In this document: one piece after another, positions 31,757-43,103 of the stretch
Position numbering within the stretch: position 1 is the first letter of the stretch
Layout of the letters: the number at the start of each line of letters is the position of its first letter
NCBI RefSeq assembly: GCF_000002985.6
Contig: NC_003283.11
Coordinates: forward strand, 434,001 to 498,000
DNA: 64,000 nucleotides
Source of the DNA: Caenorhabditis elegans
Lineage: Eukaryota; Nematoda; Chromadorea; Rhabditida; Rhabditidae
Direction of reading: 5' to 3'
Notes under the pieces: model-generated
Seen by the model: the letters and a program-made list of their open reading frames with translations, nothing else
Told to the model about the DNA's origin: nothing
Databases searched by the model: none
Position numbers and translations under genes: made by a program

Positions 31757-33372
31757 ATGAACAATCCTTGCTCATCTTCACCCCCAGACCTCACTCTTTC
31801 AACAATAGAAAAATGTCCAGTTTGCTGGAAGCCTGCTCATGGCATGCATTTCGGAGCATTTACATGCAGAGCTTGTGCAGTATTTTTCAGGTGAACTCTT
31901 AATTTGTAAAGCATCCCCTAGTCAGCTCATAAATTTCAGAAGATTCGGAGCTTCAAACAATCTCAAACCATGTAAAAAGAACAATGTTTGCAATTTTGAT
32001 AAAAATGGATATGTGAGCTGTAAAAAGTGTAGATTACAACGGTGTTTTGATATTGGGATGAAAATTGATAGTCAGTAGAATTTGTTGGTATACGTCTCAG
32101 CAGTTTTTATTTTCAGATTTTCAATTTGAGAGGGACCCGTATAAGCAGAAGCTTGAAATGCAGGCGGCTTTGAAAGTTATTCGGAACATACCACAGGTAA
32201 GTTTTTGAAGAATTTTTAGCACTTGGCAAAAATGGTCAATGGGCTGTGACGTGATAGTGCAGCCTAGAAATTCAATCATTTCCAGACCCTAGACACCTTC
32301 CTCGGCCGGTCCAGTCTCATAATGTTCACCGCTCCATCTTTTGATGACTCTCCAACGGAAGTTCACATTGATGTTCGATTTCTCATTGACACTGCGTACA
32401 GGCAGCTTTTGAAGGTAGGAAGCTTTTTTTTTAGTTTTTCACAAAAAACTGATATTTCAGGGTCCCGAAACGCCAATTAAAACTCCAAATGCACTGAAAA
32501 GGCTTGCGATTGGGCTACAAAATCTTCACAGTGCTCAGGAGAAACCAACAAAAGTTATGGAAAAATTCGGGAAAGATGAGACTTTCGCAATATGGGAGGA
32601 CGATGTGCTGAAAACTGCAAAATGGTTCTCCTATTTTGATGATTTTCAAAAACTTCCCAGTCAATTGCAGGTAAGATTATTATTTTTTCAATAATGATAA
32701 TTTGTTGAATATACAGCTGGACATTGTAAAAAAAGAATGGCTTGTTTGGAGTGGATTGGAGAAGCTTGCAGCACTGGGAAAAACTAGAAGACAAATGATG
32801 TATGAAGACTTTGCATTTGTACTTCACGTGGACAATGAATTAGTGGCGTTTAAGAAGACGATTGAAGTTGATATATCATGGTGTTCGAATTATAAACTTG
32901 AGCAATTGGATTTGTAAGTTTCATGTTTTCATGTTTGAAATTACGGATTTCCAATAGTTGCTCCCAAAATTAACCTAAAACTAAAAAATTAAAAATTTCC
33001 AGCTTCGACTGCAACTTCAAAGAACGTCACGAACAACTAGTTCAGCAGATTGTAGCCCTCAACCCAACCGACGAGGAATTGAGCTTTATGCTATGCTATT
33101 TAAGCTTTCAACATTATATGAAACATTGTCCGAAGCACAATGTGGAAATAGTAGAACAACTTCAAGACTCCATATCAAATCATCTACACGAATATTATTT
33201 GAACCATATGAGCCGTCCGAATTATTCGGGGAGAATTGCCGCTATTATGAAGCTCATTAATGCTATACAGCTATTTTTGCTACATGATAAAACCAAGATG
33301 GAGCTGATGAAAGTGTTCAAAGTGTGTTTCGCTAAATACTCGCACCCGGAATTATTTTTTGAATACGAATAA
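31757..33372 (+). CDS. Nuclear hormone receptor NHR-E
   Basis: Seven exons give 416 residues: 31757-31890, 31940-32070, 32117-32196, 32286-32414, 32461-32670, 32717-32913, 33003-33372. The ATG is three bases after TTTTCAG. Finger 1 is CPVCWKPAHGMHFG to CRACAVFFRR; finger 2 ends CKKCRLQRCFDIGMKID. The ligand domain has AKWFSYFDDFQKLP and FKVCFAKYSHPELFFEYE at the end. The last intron, present in NHR-A, B, C, D, F and G, is absent: the frame runs straight through AIQLFLLHDKTKMELMKVF. Introns are compact (46-89 bases). Closest to NHR-D. Confidence 0.93.
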
Positions 33373-33566
33373 GTGACTTTATTAAATAACAATTTTTATT
33401 CGATCTCTATTTTTCACTGTATAATTTTTTAAAATAATATTTTTATTGTGGATATAGAGAATTGTTGCATTTTAGAAAAAATGTTTTATGAATTATTTGA
33501 TCCTTTTATCTTTACTATTAGCCGTGTTTCGGGAGCGCCCCGTTAAGCTTCACCCGAGTAGAACAT

Positions 33567-34560
33567 CTACACTGGTGACACAAAAGTCGGCGCCACAGAT
33601 TTCTGTCTAGCGATAATTCTAAAAATTATAATCGATTCAAACAAAGATCCACCGGTTCTCGGGATCGCAGTTATTCCAGTTTTCAAATTAATTGATGGAA
33701 AATACGCCAATACAAGTACCGGTAGAAAATTGAAAATGATGATAATAATGCAGTCAAGAAGTGCGATTTGGGTGGCCTGAAATAAATTTATTAAAGAGTA
33801 CAGGTCTTGCAATATTTCTATTTTCTAACTTTTGAAATCAACTTGCTACTTTGATTGAACACCAAAAAATTGCAGACAAAAAGTCGAACGAACAAAATAG
33901 TGGATAAACTGCTAATTACAAAAAATACCACTTGCTCATGAACCATCCAATATTGTAGGTAACATTGATTTACCGTACACTGGAAATTCTCGCAGTTCAC
34001 TGGAACGTCAATTACGTTCCCACAGTAGCCGAATAGCATGAATTGGTCAAAAAATACAAATAATGATATGAAAAATAAAACCAAATACATTGAGATTTTG
34101 TTCCGATGTTTGTGGTAGAAAATCGGAGAAAAGAATGCAAAAACTCGGTCTATGGTAATGAAGAAAACAATTGTAGTTTTAATAGTACCCATAACTAATG
34201 AGAGCCATATCAGGTAAAAGATAAGATTTTTGACAAACATCGTGGTGGAAACAAGGCCAACAATTGAATACAACTTGTTCAGGACAACTGAAAAAATCAA
34301 AATTTTCACCTGAATTAAAAAACACGATATTTTTCGAATTTTTAAAAAAATAGTTTGAATTTCCCACCAACTTTTTGTAACTTACCAACAAAATGAAAAA
34401 ATATCTCAGCAACAAATCTGCAGTAGATAAGCTTCAAATCAGGTTTTAACGAAACTTTTTTCGCTATGAATATCAGAAACAAAATGTAAAAATACACAAT
34501 GCTCACAAGAACACAAAATATTAAAGAAAGAAGAACATTGGTTATTTCAAGCAAAAACAT
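33567..34560 (-). CDS. Srbc-family chemoreceptor
   Basis: Three exons (34560-34386, 34287-33830, 33776-33567) give 280 residues, the usual Srbc size. It starts MFLLEITNVLLSLIFC in membrane segment 1. Family marks follow: RFVAEIFFHFVG, FFITIDRVFAFFSPIFYH in segment 3, FGYCGNVIDVPVNCENFQC in the cysteine-rich extracellular loop, HEQVVFFVISS in segment 5, then ALLDCIIIIIFNFLPVL in segment 6. The exon 2 donor is AAA/GTTAGA and the exon 3 acceptor TTTCAG. Srbc proteins are seven-pass receptors of the Srg superfamily, expected in chemosensory neurons. It lies tail to tail with NHR-E, only about 195 bases away. A broken relative lies 3 kb further on at 37615-38353. Confidence 0.88.
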
Positions 34561-35080
34561 CACAAATCACAAGAGATTCTGAAATGCTTTATTTTATAAG
34601 ATGGAAAAATACTATGGAATTAAAACGAATGACGCCTAATCAGAAAGATCAGAAATGATCGTAAAGGGAAAAAAGTACGGGAGCTAACTGCTTATTATTT
34701 AGTTTTTTCACCGTAACTACAATTTTTGAATCCATGTGATGTCTAGCTGTTTTGAAAACTACTTCCGTCATATAATCAAATTTGAAAAAGAAATTCCGAG
34801 AAAATACCCTTTTGTACCTTGGTCACTTGGGTTTTAGATATGACATATTTGAGAATCACTAAAAAAATTTCAGAATACGCCAGTCATCATCAAACACACA
34901 TTAATTGTAAAAATTGGAAAATTTTTAAATTGCCTATTTTTTAGACACTTTTGAAATTCCGCAAATTTCTCTCAGGTTATCATGTTTTCTTTTTCCAAAA
35001 GATGTTTCGAAAATTGAAAAACAATGTTTCTAATAAAAAATTGAAAAAAAAACCAAGAAAGACCTTTTAATTTAGCTAGA
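34561..35080. other. Upstream spacer of the Srbc gene
   Basis: AT-rich, no gene or clear repeat recognised. Confidence 0.4.
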
Positions 35081-35084
35081 CTAG

Positions 35085-35765
35085 CGGGCCTGTGGGCCCG
35101 CCAGCCCTTCGGGAATGGGGATAGGGTTAATTCGCTCTAAGTTATTAGCAAGGTAGCTGGCGCAGGTTCTCGGCTTCGCCTCGAACCTGTTATGTGGTTA
35201 TTCGAGATCTCCTTGAAATTCCTTCGGGACTCATGAATACGGCCTGCTCTGCTTGGAATAGGATTAAAGTCAGCCTACAGTTTTCAAGAGTTTTCGGGCC
35301 TGCGGCCCTCAAACCTGGTTATAAGGCTTGAGTGAATAACAGCTCTGCTTGGAAGAGACCCCACCAAAACAGGATGCAACCCAAAACAGGATGCAGGGGC
35401 GGGGCTTTATTTCGCAACCACCGCACACTTTTGTCGCAAGCCTCGCACGTTTTTTCTTTTGTAAAATGCAACAATATCATGAAAAAACGTGCGAGGCTTG
35501 CGAAAAAAGTGTGCGGTGGTTGCGAAATAAGGCCCCGGCCCTGCTTCCTGTTTTGGTGCATCCTGTTTTGGTGGGGCCTCGCTTGGAATAGGATTAAAGT
35601 CAGCCCACAGTTTTCAAGAGTTTTCGGGCCTGCGGCCCTCAAACCTGGTTATAAGGCTTGAGTGAATAACAGCTATGCTGGGAATAGGTTTAAAGCCAGA
35701 CCACAGTTTTCAAGAGTTTTCGGGCCTGCGGCCCTCAAACCTGGTTATTGATAGCAGGCCTCCGG
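35085..35765. repeat. Tandem repeat of about 95 bp with GGGCCTGCGGCCCTC cores
   Basis: Three copies (about 35250-35345, 35581-35675 and 35676-35750) share TAGGATTAAAGTCAGCC, ACAGTTTTCAAGAGTTTTCG, GGCCTGCGGCCCTCAAACCT and GGTTATAAGGCTTGAGTG. Short GC-rich palindromes such as GGCCTGCGGCC and GCAGGCCTCCGGCCTGC flank them. The element at 35355-35580 has been inserted between copies 1 and 2. Confidence 0.75.
35355..35580. mobile_element. Palindromic element with 8-bp target duplication
   Basis: Two arms of about 100 bases are almost perfect reverse complements: GAGACCCCACCAAAACAGG at the left, CCTGTTTTGGTGGGGCCTC at the right, then CGCAACCACCGCACAC and GCAAGCCTCGCACGTTTTTT. The loop is about 25 bases. 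GCTTGGAA occurs at 35347-35354 and 35581-35588, and the intact tandem-repeat copies have it once, so it is the target duplication. Eight bases is typical of hAT elements. There is no transposase frame; the long open frames on both strands here come from the palindrome. Confidence 0.85.
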
Positions 35766-37610
35766 CCTGCAATGCCTGATGTATATGTTCAAAGTGAACT
35801 TCTTCTTAGAGTTAAAGTGCCTTTCTATGTTTTTTTTAGAATAAAACATTTTCCAGCCATCCGCACGCATGCACCCTCTTGTGAGAAGAGGCGGCCTGTG
35901 AGGAGTTATGCCCTAAAACTTCAATCCGTCATAACTTTGCTCATAGTAGGAGTTTGAAAAAAATAAAAATATTTTTGGAATTGGCGTAAAGAGTAAAATA
36001 ATATGGCGTTTATTATTTCCAAAAATAACAAAAATTGAAACATTTAATCTCTTGGGAAGGGCTTCACGCTCAAAACTTCCCTAAATGTGCTCAAAGTTGT
36101 CAAGACCGACCAAATTTAGTTTGTCTACTTTGCTTTAATGAAAAATATCAAAATTAAAACATAAAATCAAAAGGATAGTTGAAAACTTGTCCAGGAACAG
36201 AGGAAAACTGGTTTTCCGTGTGCAAAAATTAAATACCCTATCTCCGCGAAAAATGATTGGATTGAGCTGTGACTTGAGATTCCATTTTGAATCATTCTAT
36301 TAATTCTAAATTTAACATAAAAACCGGAACGATAGTGGAAAGTTTGGGAATTTCATGGAAAAATGTAAATTGTTTAAAATAAATGTTTATTTTGTCGATT
36401 TTTGATACGATTATCCAGTTTTTTTGGAAGAAAAAATTATATTTTCCGCTTCCTCTCGATGTGATGAACATTTTTCCAAAAAAAAAGTTTGAAAAAAGAG
36501 CAAGACTGACGGAGATTTGACCGAAACAATGGTGAAAAACTGACCGAAAACACTCCAAATGTGAAAGGGGGAGGTGGGTGTGTGTGTGTGAGAAAAGGGG
36601 GAATGTGCAGAAATTTTGGCAAAACTTTAATTATCGTTTTAAAAATAACGAATAGAGATATCACAATGAGCTTAGATACAGTGGATAGGTATTGAAAAGG
36701 AGATCTTAAGTTTCGAGTCTCAAACGTTTTAAACTGAAACTCGAATTTTCCTTCAATTTAAAGTGGTTTTCGGCCAGTACTTCGGTGTGCGCAAAAACAA
36801 GTAGGGTGTGCTTTTCCGCTTGTGGAGCCGACAGGATGCTCCAAAATCAACCCCCTATAAGATGAACACACGTCGCTATATTTTGTGAATGTGGAAAAAA
36901 AAGAATTTCAAAATTCGGTTCAGTGAGAGCCGAGATATAAACGTTCAAAGTTGTGTTACATTTTTTCGGACATGTTTTTGAACATTTTTTGAACATCGAA
37001 AACGCGTGTGTGTGGCAAGATGGGGGTTATAGGAAGGAGGCAGAAAAAGCGAAAATATCGAAGATGCCGTAATTAAATGCGCGAGAATTCAAATTTAATT
37101 TGGACGGTTCTTTGGCAAGTTTGGAAAAGTTAAATTAGACCTATCAACTTTCGATATGAATTAGGCTACCATTGCTAAGACCAGCTGCATCCGTGATCTT
37201 TAACTCTTCACCGTTCCTTCTCTGAAAAGAAAACACATTTTCAGATGTTGTTTTTTTTCAGTAAAGTGATGAAAAATTGTTATTCACTGACATTGGTTCA
37301 ATTACAAACATATAGAAAAACTGAAATGAAAACACATATTTTGTTGGCGGGATTTTTTTCAAAAAAAAAAAGTTTTTAGTTTTAGTCGTTCAAGGTGTTT
37401 ACTCGACAGCTTTTAATTAAATTTTGAATTTTCTCATGATGAATCATAATGAAAATTTGAAAAAAATAACCTGGTAGAAGTACATAAACTAAATTGTGTA
37501 GTATTCACCAAACGAAAAAAATGAGAAATAGGAATTCTTGATGAATTTCATAAACAATATCCCATAAGATGTCGGCTGCTATGTTTTTTTCCAAATGGTC
37601 TGACGGGAAT
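35766..37610. other. Long spacer with no confirmed gene
   Basis: About 1.8 kb. A GT run (GTGTGTGTGTGTG) is near 36577. One isolated exon-like stretch occurs on the minus strand at 37144-37221. Nothing else is recognised. Confidence 0.4.
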
Positions 37611-37614
37611 GTTA

Positions 37615-38353
37615 CATTTTAATTGTGGTTACGACTGGAAAGTGGGATAAAACAAATACTGGCAAAAAATGAAAAACACATATAATAACGCAGTCTTCCA
37701 GAAAAAGTTTTGGTAAATTGCTACATTGCCCAAAACGGTAGACCTTTAAAAAATTCCTAGAATTGCTAGAAATGTGTGTCATATAGGGCTGCCCATCCGG
37801 ACAAATCCGGACGAATCCAGACGTCCGCACCCGGACTTCCGGACGTCCGGTTTTCCGGAGAAGGAGATCCGGGAACTTTTTTTCAAAAATTGGCCACGCT
37901 CACATGGGCACACCATGGGTGGCATATGACGCTGGAGATTTTTCTCGCCAGGGGACTTATGTGATCGTATATCCCGACATTTTCTGGGTTCCGCCGCTTA
38001 ATATAAAAGCACACATATTAGTGGGCCCACTATCACAATGAGACGCGGTACCCAGAAAATGTCGGGATATACGCTCCCTTAAGTCCCCCAAGGAAAAAAA
38101 TAATTCCAGCCTCATTTACCACCCATGGGGTCTCCGTGAGGGCGTGGCCTACTTTTGAAAAGGGGTTCCCGGATCTCGTTCTCCGATAAACCGGGCGTCC
38201 GAAAGTTCTGGACACCGCTCGTCCCAAATCCGGACGTTTGGAAAAACCGGACGTCCGGTTGTATATAACTTATATAACGTGTGATATACACATAGCTCAC
38301 GAAAACGCAACACAACAGTGAGGAAATAACATTGGTCGGTTCGAGGAGCACCA
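37615..38353 (-). pseudogene. Srbc chemoreceptor pseudogene
   Basis: Two separated pieces match the intact Srbc gene at 33567-34560. At 38353 an ATG opens MVLLEPTNVISSLLCCVFVS, parallel to MFLLEITNVLLSLIFCVLVS. Near 37705-37615 the strand reads DCVIICVFHFLPVFVLSHFP, parallel to DCIIIIIFNFLPVLVLAYFP. Segments 2-5 are missing, and a palindromic element occupies 37796-38258. The frame after segment 1 runs into that element. This is a dead gene. Confidence 0.75.
37796..38258. mobile_element. Palindromic element with CCGGACGTCCGG ends
   Basis: Imperfect inverted arms of about 200 bases. Left outer sequence has CCGGACTTCCGGACGTCCGG; the right has CCGGACGTCCGG at its end. Inner matches include GAGATCCGGGAA, CCATGGGTGG and TATCCCGACATTTTCTGGGT. 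The outermost part is itself a cluster of CCGGAC words. It lies inside the Srbc pseudogene. Confidence 0.75.
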
Positions 38354-38888
38354 TTACAAAAGAGCAAGACATTTTCAACGTTGGCTCCCTGTACAAGAAC
38401 GTACCCACCCAAGCTTTTGCCGTCTATCAAAAACCCAAAAAAAAGCAAAAGAAACTCCTCTCGGACGGTACGACTTGTTATGAATGTGTGTCGGAATAAA
38501 TTAATTTCCGACATATCATCAATTTCCGTACCAATATTGTATTTTTCTTAGTCGAAAACATTACAGATTGTTATGTGCGTCTTCTCCGCGTTCTTTTTTA
38601 CAAACGAGCCCTTTTTGGGTTATTTCCTTGACAATTTTTCAGAACTTTCCATCACGAAATTTGGTAGTTTTTAGTCACTTTGGGTAGTAAAGTAGCAAAA
38701 TGTGACTTCGGTAATAAACCTCTTTTAATATTGTTAGATTTTTTGAATTTTTTCTGATGTGTCGTTTGTGTTTCAATATCCGTAAGAATATTTAACAAAA
38801 AAATTTTAGAATACAATTTTAAGATTTTTTTCAGTGAAGTTTTGTATTCAGGTAACCAGTGAGATTGCACGTTGACTCGCGTCGGCAA
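38354..38888. other. Spacer before the Srt gene
   Basis: Nothing recognised apart from AT-rich sequence. The promoter of the Srt gene should be in its right part. Confidence 0.35.
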
Positions 38889-40631
38889 ATGAACAATATC
38901 ATCAAATATGGCTCAATTTCAAATATTCCTCTTTACAATTGCAGGTGGGTGTGAGCATGGGATTCCGTGAGCCTCGGCCAATTTTTTAAATTTATTTACA
39001 GCTTGCTAACCGCCGAAGACTGGTCTCAAAATGATGGGAGAGCTCATTATTTGTCTGGAATCCTGGAATTTATGTATGGAGTTATAGTGATCTTTCTATA
39101 TATCCCGATGGTTGCTGTAATGACTGAAAAGGAGCAATTTAAGATGTCCTGTTTTGAAATGATGACCTATCTAACCATAGTCGATATTTTTGCAATCATT
39201 GTGAATTCCGTGATAACTGGCGTTTTATCTTACCAAGGAGCTGTTTACTGCAGCCATCCAACGTTAATCTACGTTTCTGGAAGCATTGGCTTGGGTCTTT
39301 GGGCTTCTTCGTGCCTTGTTGCAATGCTGCTTGTTACCAATAGGCTACTTGATTTTACTTTTAAATCTGCAGCCAACTTCATGTTTGACAAAAATCGGAC
39401 GTTTTTAGTTTTGATTTTACCAACTATATACGGATTGTATTTTGCAATTTTCACACCTCCTTTGTTATATTCTTCCAAGTATTTGGGATGGTTTTTTGAT
39501 CCATTTATATTTCAAGGAGAAACTGCTGAGGTGAGGATTTATTTAGGTGAAGCTTCTAAAAAACACATTTCAAAAAAACTTTGAACAGAAAACCAACAAA
39601 ACAAAAACCTACTTTCAAACAGATAAACAACCATGGAATATTCAATTTTTTAGCAAATGATTTTTCCCGGCAAATTGGCAATTTCCTGCAATTTGCCGAT
39701 TTGTCGAATTTGCCAGAATGTTCGGCAAATTGTGGTTTTGCACTTTTTTTGGAACTCAGAATTTCACTTTTAATCGGCAAAGTTGTACGCGTTCTATAAA
39801 TGTTCCTACATCTATTTTGAAAAGTAAGCAAACTCTATGAAAATACTCAAAGAAAGCGGGAAACAAATTTCAAAAATGCACTGTGTTTCCGTCCTTTAAA
39901 ATACCCATCTAAACATTTCCGCCAAACTGATATCCGGCAAACGACAAATCGGCAACTCGCAGAAATACGATTTTCCGGCAAATCGGCAAATTGTCTGAGT
40001 TGAAAATTTCCGGCAGATCGGCAAACCGGCATTTTGCCTAAGAGCATTTTGCCCCCTGTTACAAACTATACACAAACTATTGCACATTGACATTTTCTTT
40101 TTTCTGAACCCGGAGAGTGTCAGGCGCTGTATCACACGTTGCCCATTGCTATAGAAAAAAACAAATTAATGTATTTTCCAGTACTACAACTATCCTCATC
40201 TTGCCAATAATATTATTGTCGTTGCCGTCACATGCTTCCTCTACATCATGTTCTGTTGTGCTCTTGGAGCCGAAATGAAGAACGTTAACACCGGATCTGA
40301 ATCTTACAAGCGTAGCAAGCAAATTTTTATCCAATCGGTCTTGATTTGCGGTTTCAATCTGACCGCATCACTTCTCTACGTGTACATGAATTTCTTCGAA
40401 GCACCGTACTCCATTGTGGTGGTCGCACATATTAATTGGGAGCTCGGTCATGGAGCTCCGGCGTTTATTTATTTGGTTTTTAACACGACAATTAGAAATG
40501 GAGTTGCAAAAAAGTTGGGGCTCAAGGTATAAATGATTATTTGGATAAAAAATATGAAACAATTTAAATTTGAATTTCAGAAATCACAAATTGCACAAAG
40601 TGAGTCAAATCCTCAAGTAGCAGTAAACTAA
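38889..40631 (+). CDS. Srt-family chemoreceptor
   Basis: Four exons (38889-38944, 39002-39530, 40182-40526, 40581-40631) give 326 residues. The ATG at 38889 is preferred to that at 38908 because it yields MNNIIKYGSISNIPLYNCS, with the YNC motif normal at the Srt N terminus. It joins exon 2 (LLTAEDW) in phase 2. Exon 2 carries membrane segments 1-5 with KMSCFEMMTYLTIVDI, AVYCSHPTLIYVSG, NRLLDF and GWFFDPF. Exon 3 has SKQIFIQSVLICGFNLTAS, HINWELGHGAPAFIYLVFN and NTTIRNG. Srt proteins are seven-pass receptors of sensory neurons. Intron 2 (651 bases) is filled with GGCAAATTGCCG-type repeats. Confidence 0.9.
39640..40075. repeat. GGCAAATTTGCCG-type repeat in Srt intron 2
   Basis: Dense short words CGGCAAATTGGCAATTT, GATTTGCCGG and CGGCAAACGACAAATCGGC run in both orientations, with fixed partners AGATGTAGGAACATTT and AAGACGGAAAC-like ends. 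Related copies occur at 41985-42400, 58565-58950 and, more weakly, 62350-62800. Confidence 0.6.
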
Positions 40632-40808
40632 ACTCATGATGTCATGTTTTATTTATTTTTTTATTGCTAAACTCTATTCGACAAAGATCGTAATTTTATT
40701 GCCTCTCTAATGTTCACGTGCTCTCAACTCCCCGTCCTTATCTCTACATACATGCTTCTCCGTTTTCAGTTACAATTTTGACTCGAGTCATTTGCATTAC
40801 GTCAAACT

Positions 40809-43103
40809 ATGAACTATTCAAGCCCGGACAGCTCATTGTCCTCGCTAGATTCTCCTCTAGTCCCCACAAGATCCATGAGAACCTGCGAGATTTGTGATAA
40901 GCCAAGTCATGGAAAACATTTTGGAGCGGTTACGTGCAGGGCGTGTGCCATGTTTTTCAGGTGGGTAGGGCTCTGAATTTTTCAAAATAATTTGGACAAC
41001 TTTCAGACGATTTGGTAGATGCAAAAACATGAAGCCCTGTGAAATGAACAATAACTGCCAGTTTCCCAAAAATGGGTATTTCAATTGCAAGAAGTGCCGG
41101 CTCCAAAAATGTTGGGATGTTGGCATGACAACTGATAGTGAGCAATTTTTTGAAAATTCTGCTAAAATTTTTTGACTTTGCAGCTTTCCAGTCTGTGATT
41201 TCAAAATTAGCCAAACCCACGCTTCAAGTCAAAATTCCTGAGGTTTGCTTTTTTCTAATTTAAATTCTAAGTTAAAAACATTTTCCTAACTTTTTTAGAC
41301 AATCGGCACTTTAATCGGGCTCCCAAATCTTATCATATTTAATGCTCCAGAATTTGAAGCTCCGAGTAGCATTTGCAAAAATTTCATTGATGTCAGATAT
41401 CTCGTGAGCCAAGGAGAACAAATTTTGCGGACGGTAAAAGTTCAAATTTTATTCTCAAAAAATAAAATTACCAAGACTTCAGGGCTTAGAAACGCCGATA
41501 ATTGCACAAAACTCGTTGGAAAAAATGGCGTTAGGTTTGGAATATATCAGGAAGATGAGGAACCCAAAAATCAATAATATTAGAAGAATTGGACAAAAGG
41601 AAGTTTTCACGCTGTGGCAAGATGATTTCCTGAAGACGGCAAAGTGGTTGACGTATTTTAGCGAGTTTCAGCAGCTGCCTGACGGGTTACAGGTGTGTTT
41701 AACGGGGTTATAAATTATATTAAACACCACTAATGAGCATGTCAGGAGATTTTTTGAGTTAACCATTTTTTCTCTAAAAATTTTTTTTTAAATTTCTTCT
41801 AAAAAAATTTCTGTCAAAAAGTGGCAATTACTGTGTTTTTCCCAGTTTTCCTTGCAAAAACTATAGCAATGTTTAAATTCTCACATTGTTTAAATAAAAT
41901 TGAAAGGAAGTTTTTTTGGCTGAAGAATTTTAGAAAAGTGGCAAAAACTGAGTGCAAATTTATTTTAAGGCAATTTTTGCAAATCGGCAGATAGCCGGTC
42001 CCGGCAGTTTTTAATTCCGACAAATTGCCGATTTTCCGTTTGCCGAATATCTGTTTGCCATAAGTTTTTAGAGGGATTTTTATAAGACGGAAACGCTTCA
42101 AACTTTTTTTTGAACTTTTTTTTCGTTGTCTGTACATATTTTCCTAGAATTCGCTTTTTTAAAAATAGATGTAGGAACATTCATAGGACGCGTGCACATT
42201 TGCCGATTAAAATTGAAATTCTAAAAATTCCAAAAAAATATGCGAAACCAAAATTTGCCGAAAATTTTCGGCAATTGTTGTTTTCCGGCAAATTCGGCAA
42301 TTTTCCGGTTGGCCGATTTGCCGGAAATTTTCAATTTCGGCAATTTGCCAATTTGCCGGAAATTTTCAATTCAGGCAATTTGCCGATTAACAAATCGTTT
42401 GCAGGTCCCGGCTCAAAAACCATTAAAATTTCCAGATGAAATTTCTCAAATCAATTTGGAAATTGTGGAGCAGATTTGAAAGACTTGTCACCACAATGAT
42501 AGGGAGGAGAAATAGCGCATGCAGTAGTAACATGGTCCTGATAAAGTTGGATGACACCCAAGTAGTTTTTGATATTAAAAAGATCGATGTAGACGTGTCG
42601 TGGCAGTCGAGATATAATGTGGAGCAATTGAAACTGTGAGTTGGAATTTACTGGAATTTGAAAAAAAAAACGGAAAAATTTTAGATTTGGCTACAGTTAC
42701 CTAGACGAAAAGTACGATGAAATTATCCAAGAAATGATAGATCTGGATCCCACAAATGTGGAGCTCTCCTTCATGGTCTGCCAACTGTGCCTCCACCACA
42801 TTGGTAAAAAATTCCAAGGGGATATTCTAAAAGTTGCTGAACGGCTACAAAGCTCTATAGCCAATAATCTACACGACTACTACGTGAATAAAGAGAAAAG
42901 GCCCAGATATTCGGGGAGGATCGCCAAAATGATGAAGATCAATAATTATATTCAGGTAATAAATACATTAGGAGAATATCAGAAAAATTGAAAAAAAATT
43001 TCAGAAGGGAATATACGAGCGGCGAGTGAAAGCAGATTTGATGAGGGTGTTTGATGTTTTCCACGTGGAATATTCTGATCCAGATATGTTCGAGGAGTCT
43101 TGA
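40809..43103 (+). CDS. Nuclear hormone receptor NHR-F
   Basis: Eight exons give 418 residues: 40809-40960, 41007-41137, 41184-41242, 41299-41433, 41483-41692, 42436-42635, 42685-42955, 43005-43103. Finger 1 is CEICDKPSHGKHFG to CRACAMFFRR: the recognition helix has Met where its relatives have Ala or Val. Finger 2 ends CKKCRLQKCWDVGMTTD. The ligand domain has AKWLTYFSEFQQLP, LHHIGKKFQGDI and FDVFHVEYSDPDMF. It keeps the full eight-exon plan of NHR-A to NHR-D. Intron 5 (743 bases) carries the GGCAAATTTGCCG repeat. It starts only 177 bases after the Srt stop, and the spacer must hold both the Srt 3' end and its promoter. Confidence 0.92.
41985..42400. repeat. GGCAAATTTGCCG-type repeat in NHR-F intron 5
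   Basis: Same family as 39640-40075. It contains AGATGTAGGAACATTCATAG and an AAGACGGAAACGCTTC-like stretch at about 42083 flanked by CCGGCAAATTCGGCAATTTT words in both orientations. Confidence 0.6.

Noticed and set aside
35319-35661. Long open frames on both strands with matching protein pieces
   Set aside because: They arise because the 35355-35580 palindrome reads alike on both strands; no transposase motif is present.
38908-38967. Alternative ATG (MAQFQIFLFTIA) for the Srt gene
   Set aside because: It needs a poorer donor and loses the YNCS motif typical of Srt N termini; the ATG at 38889 fits better.
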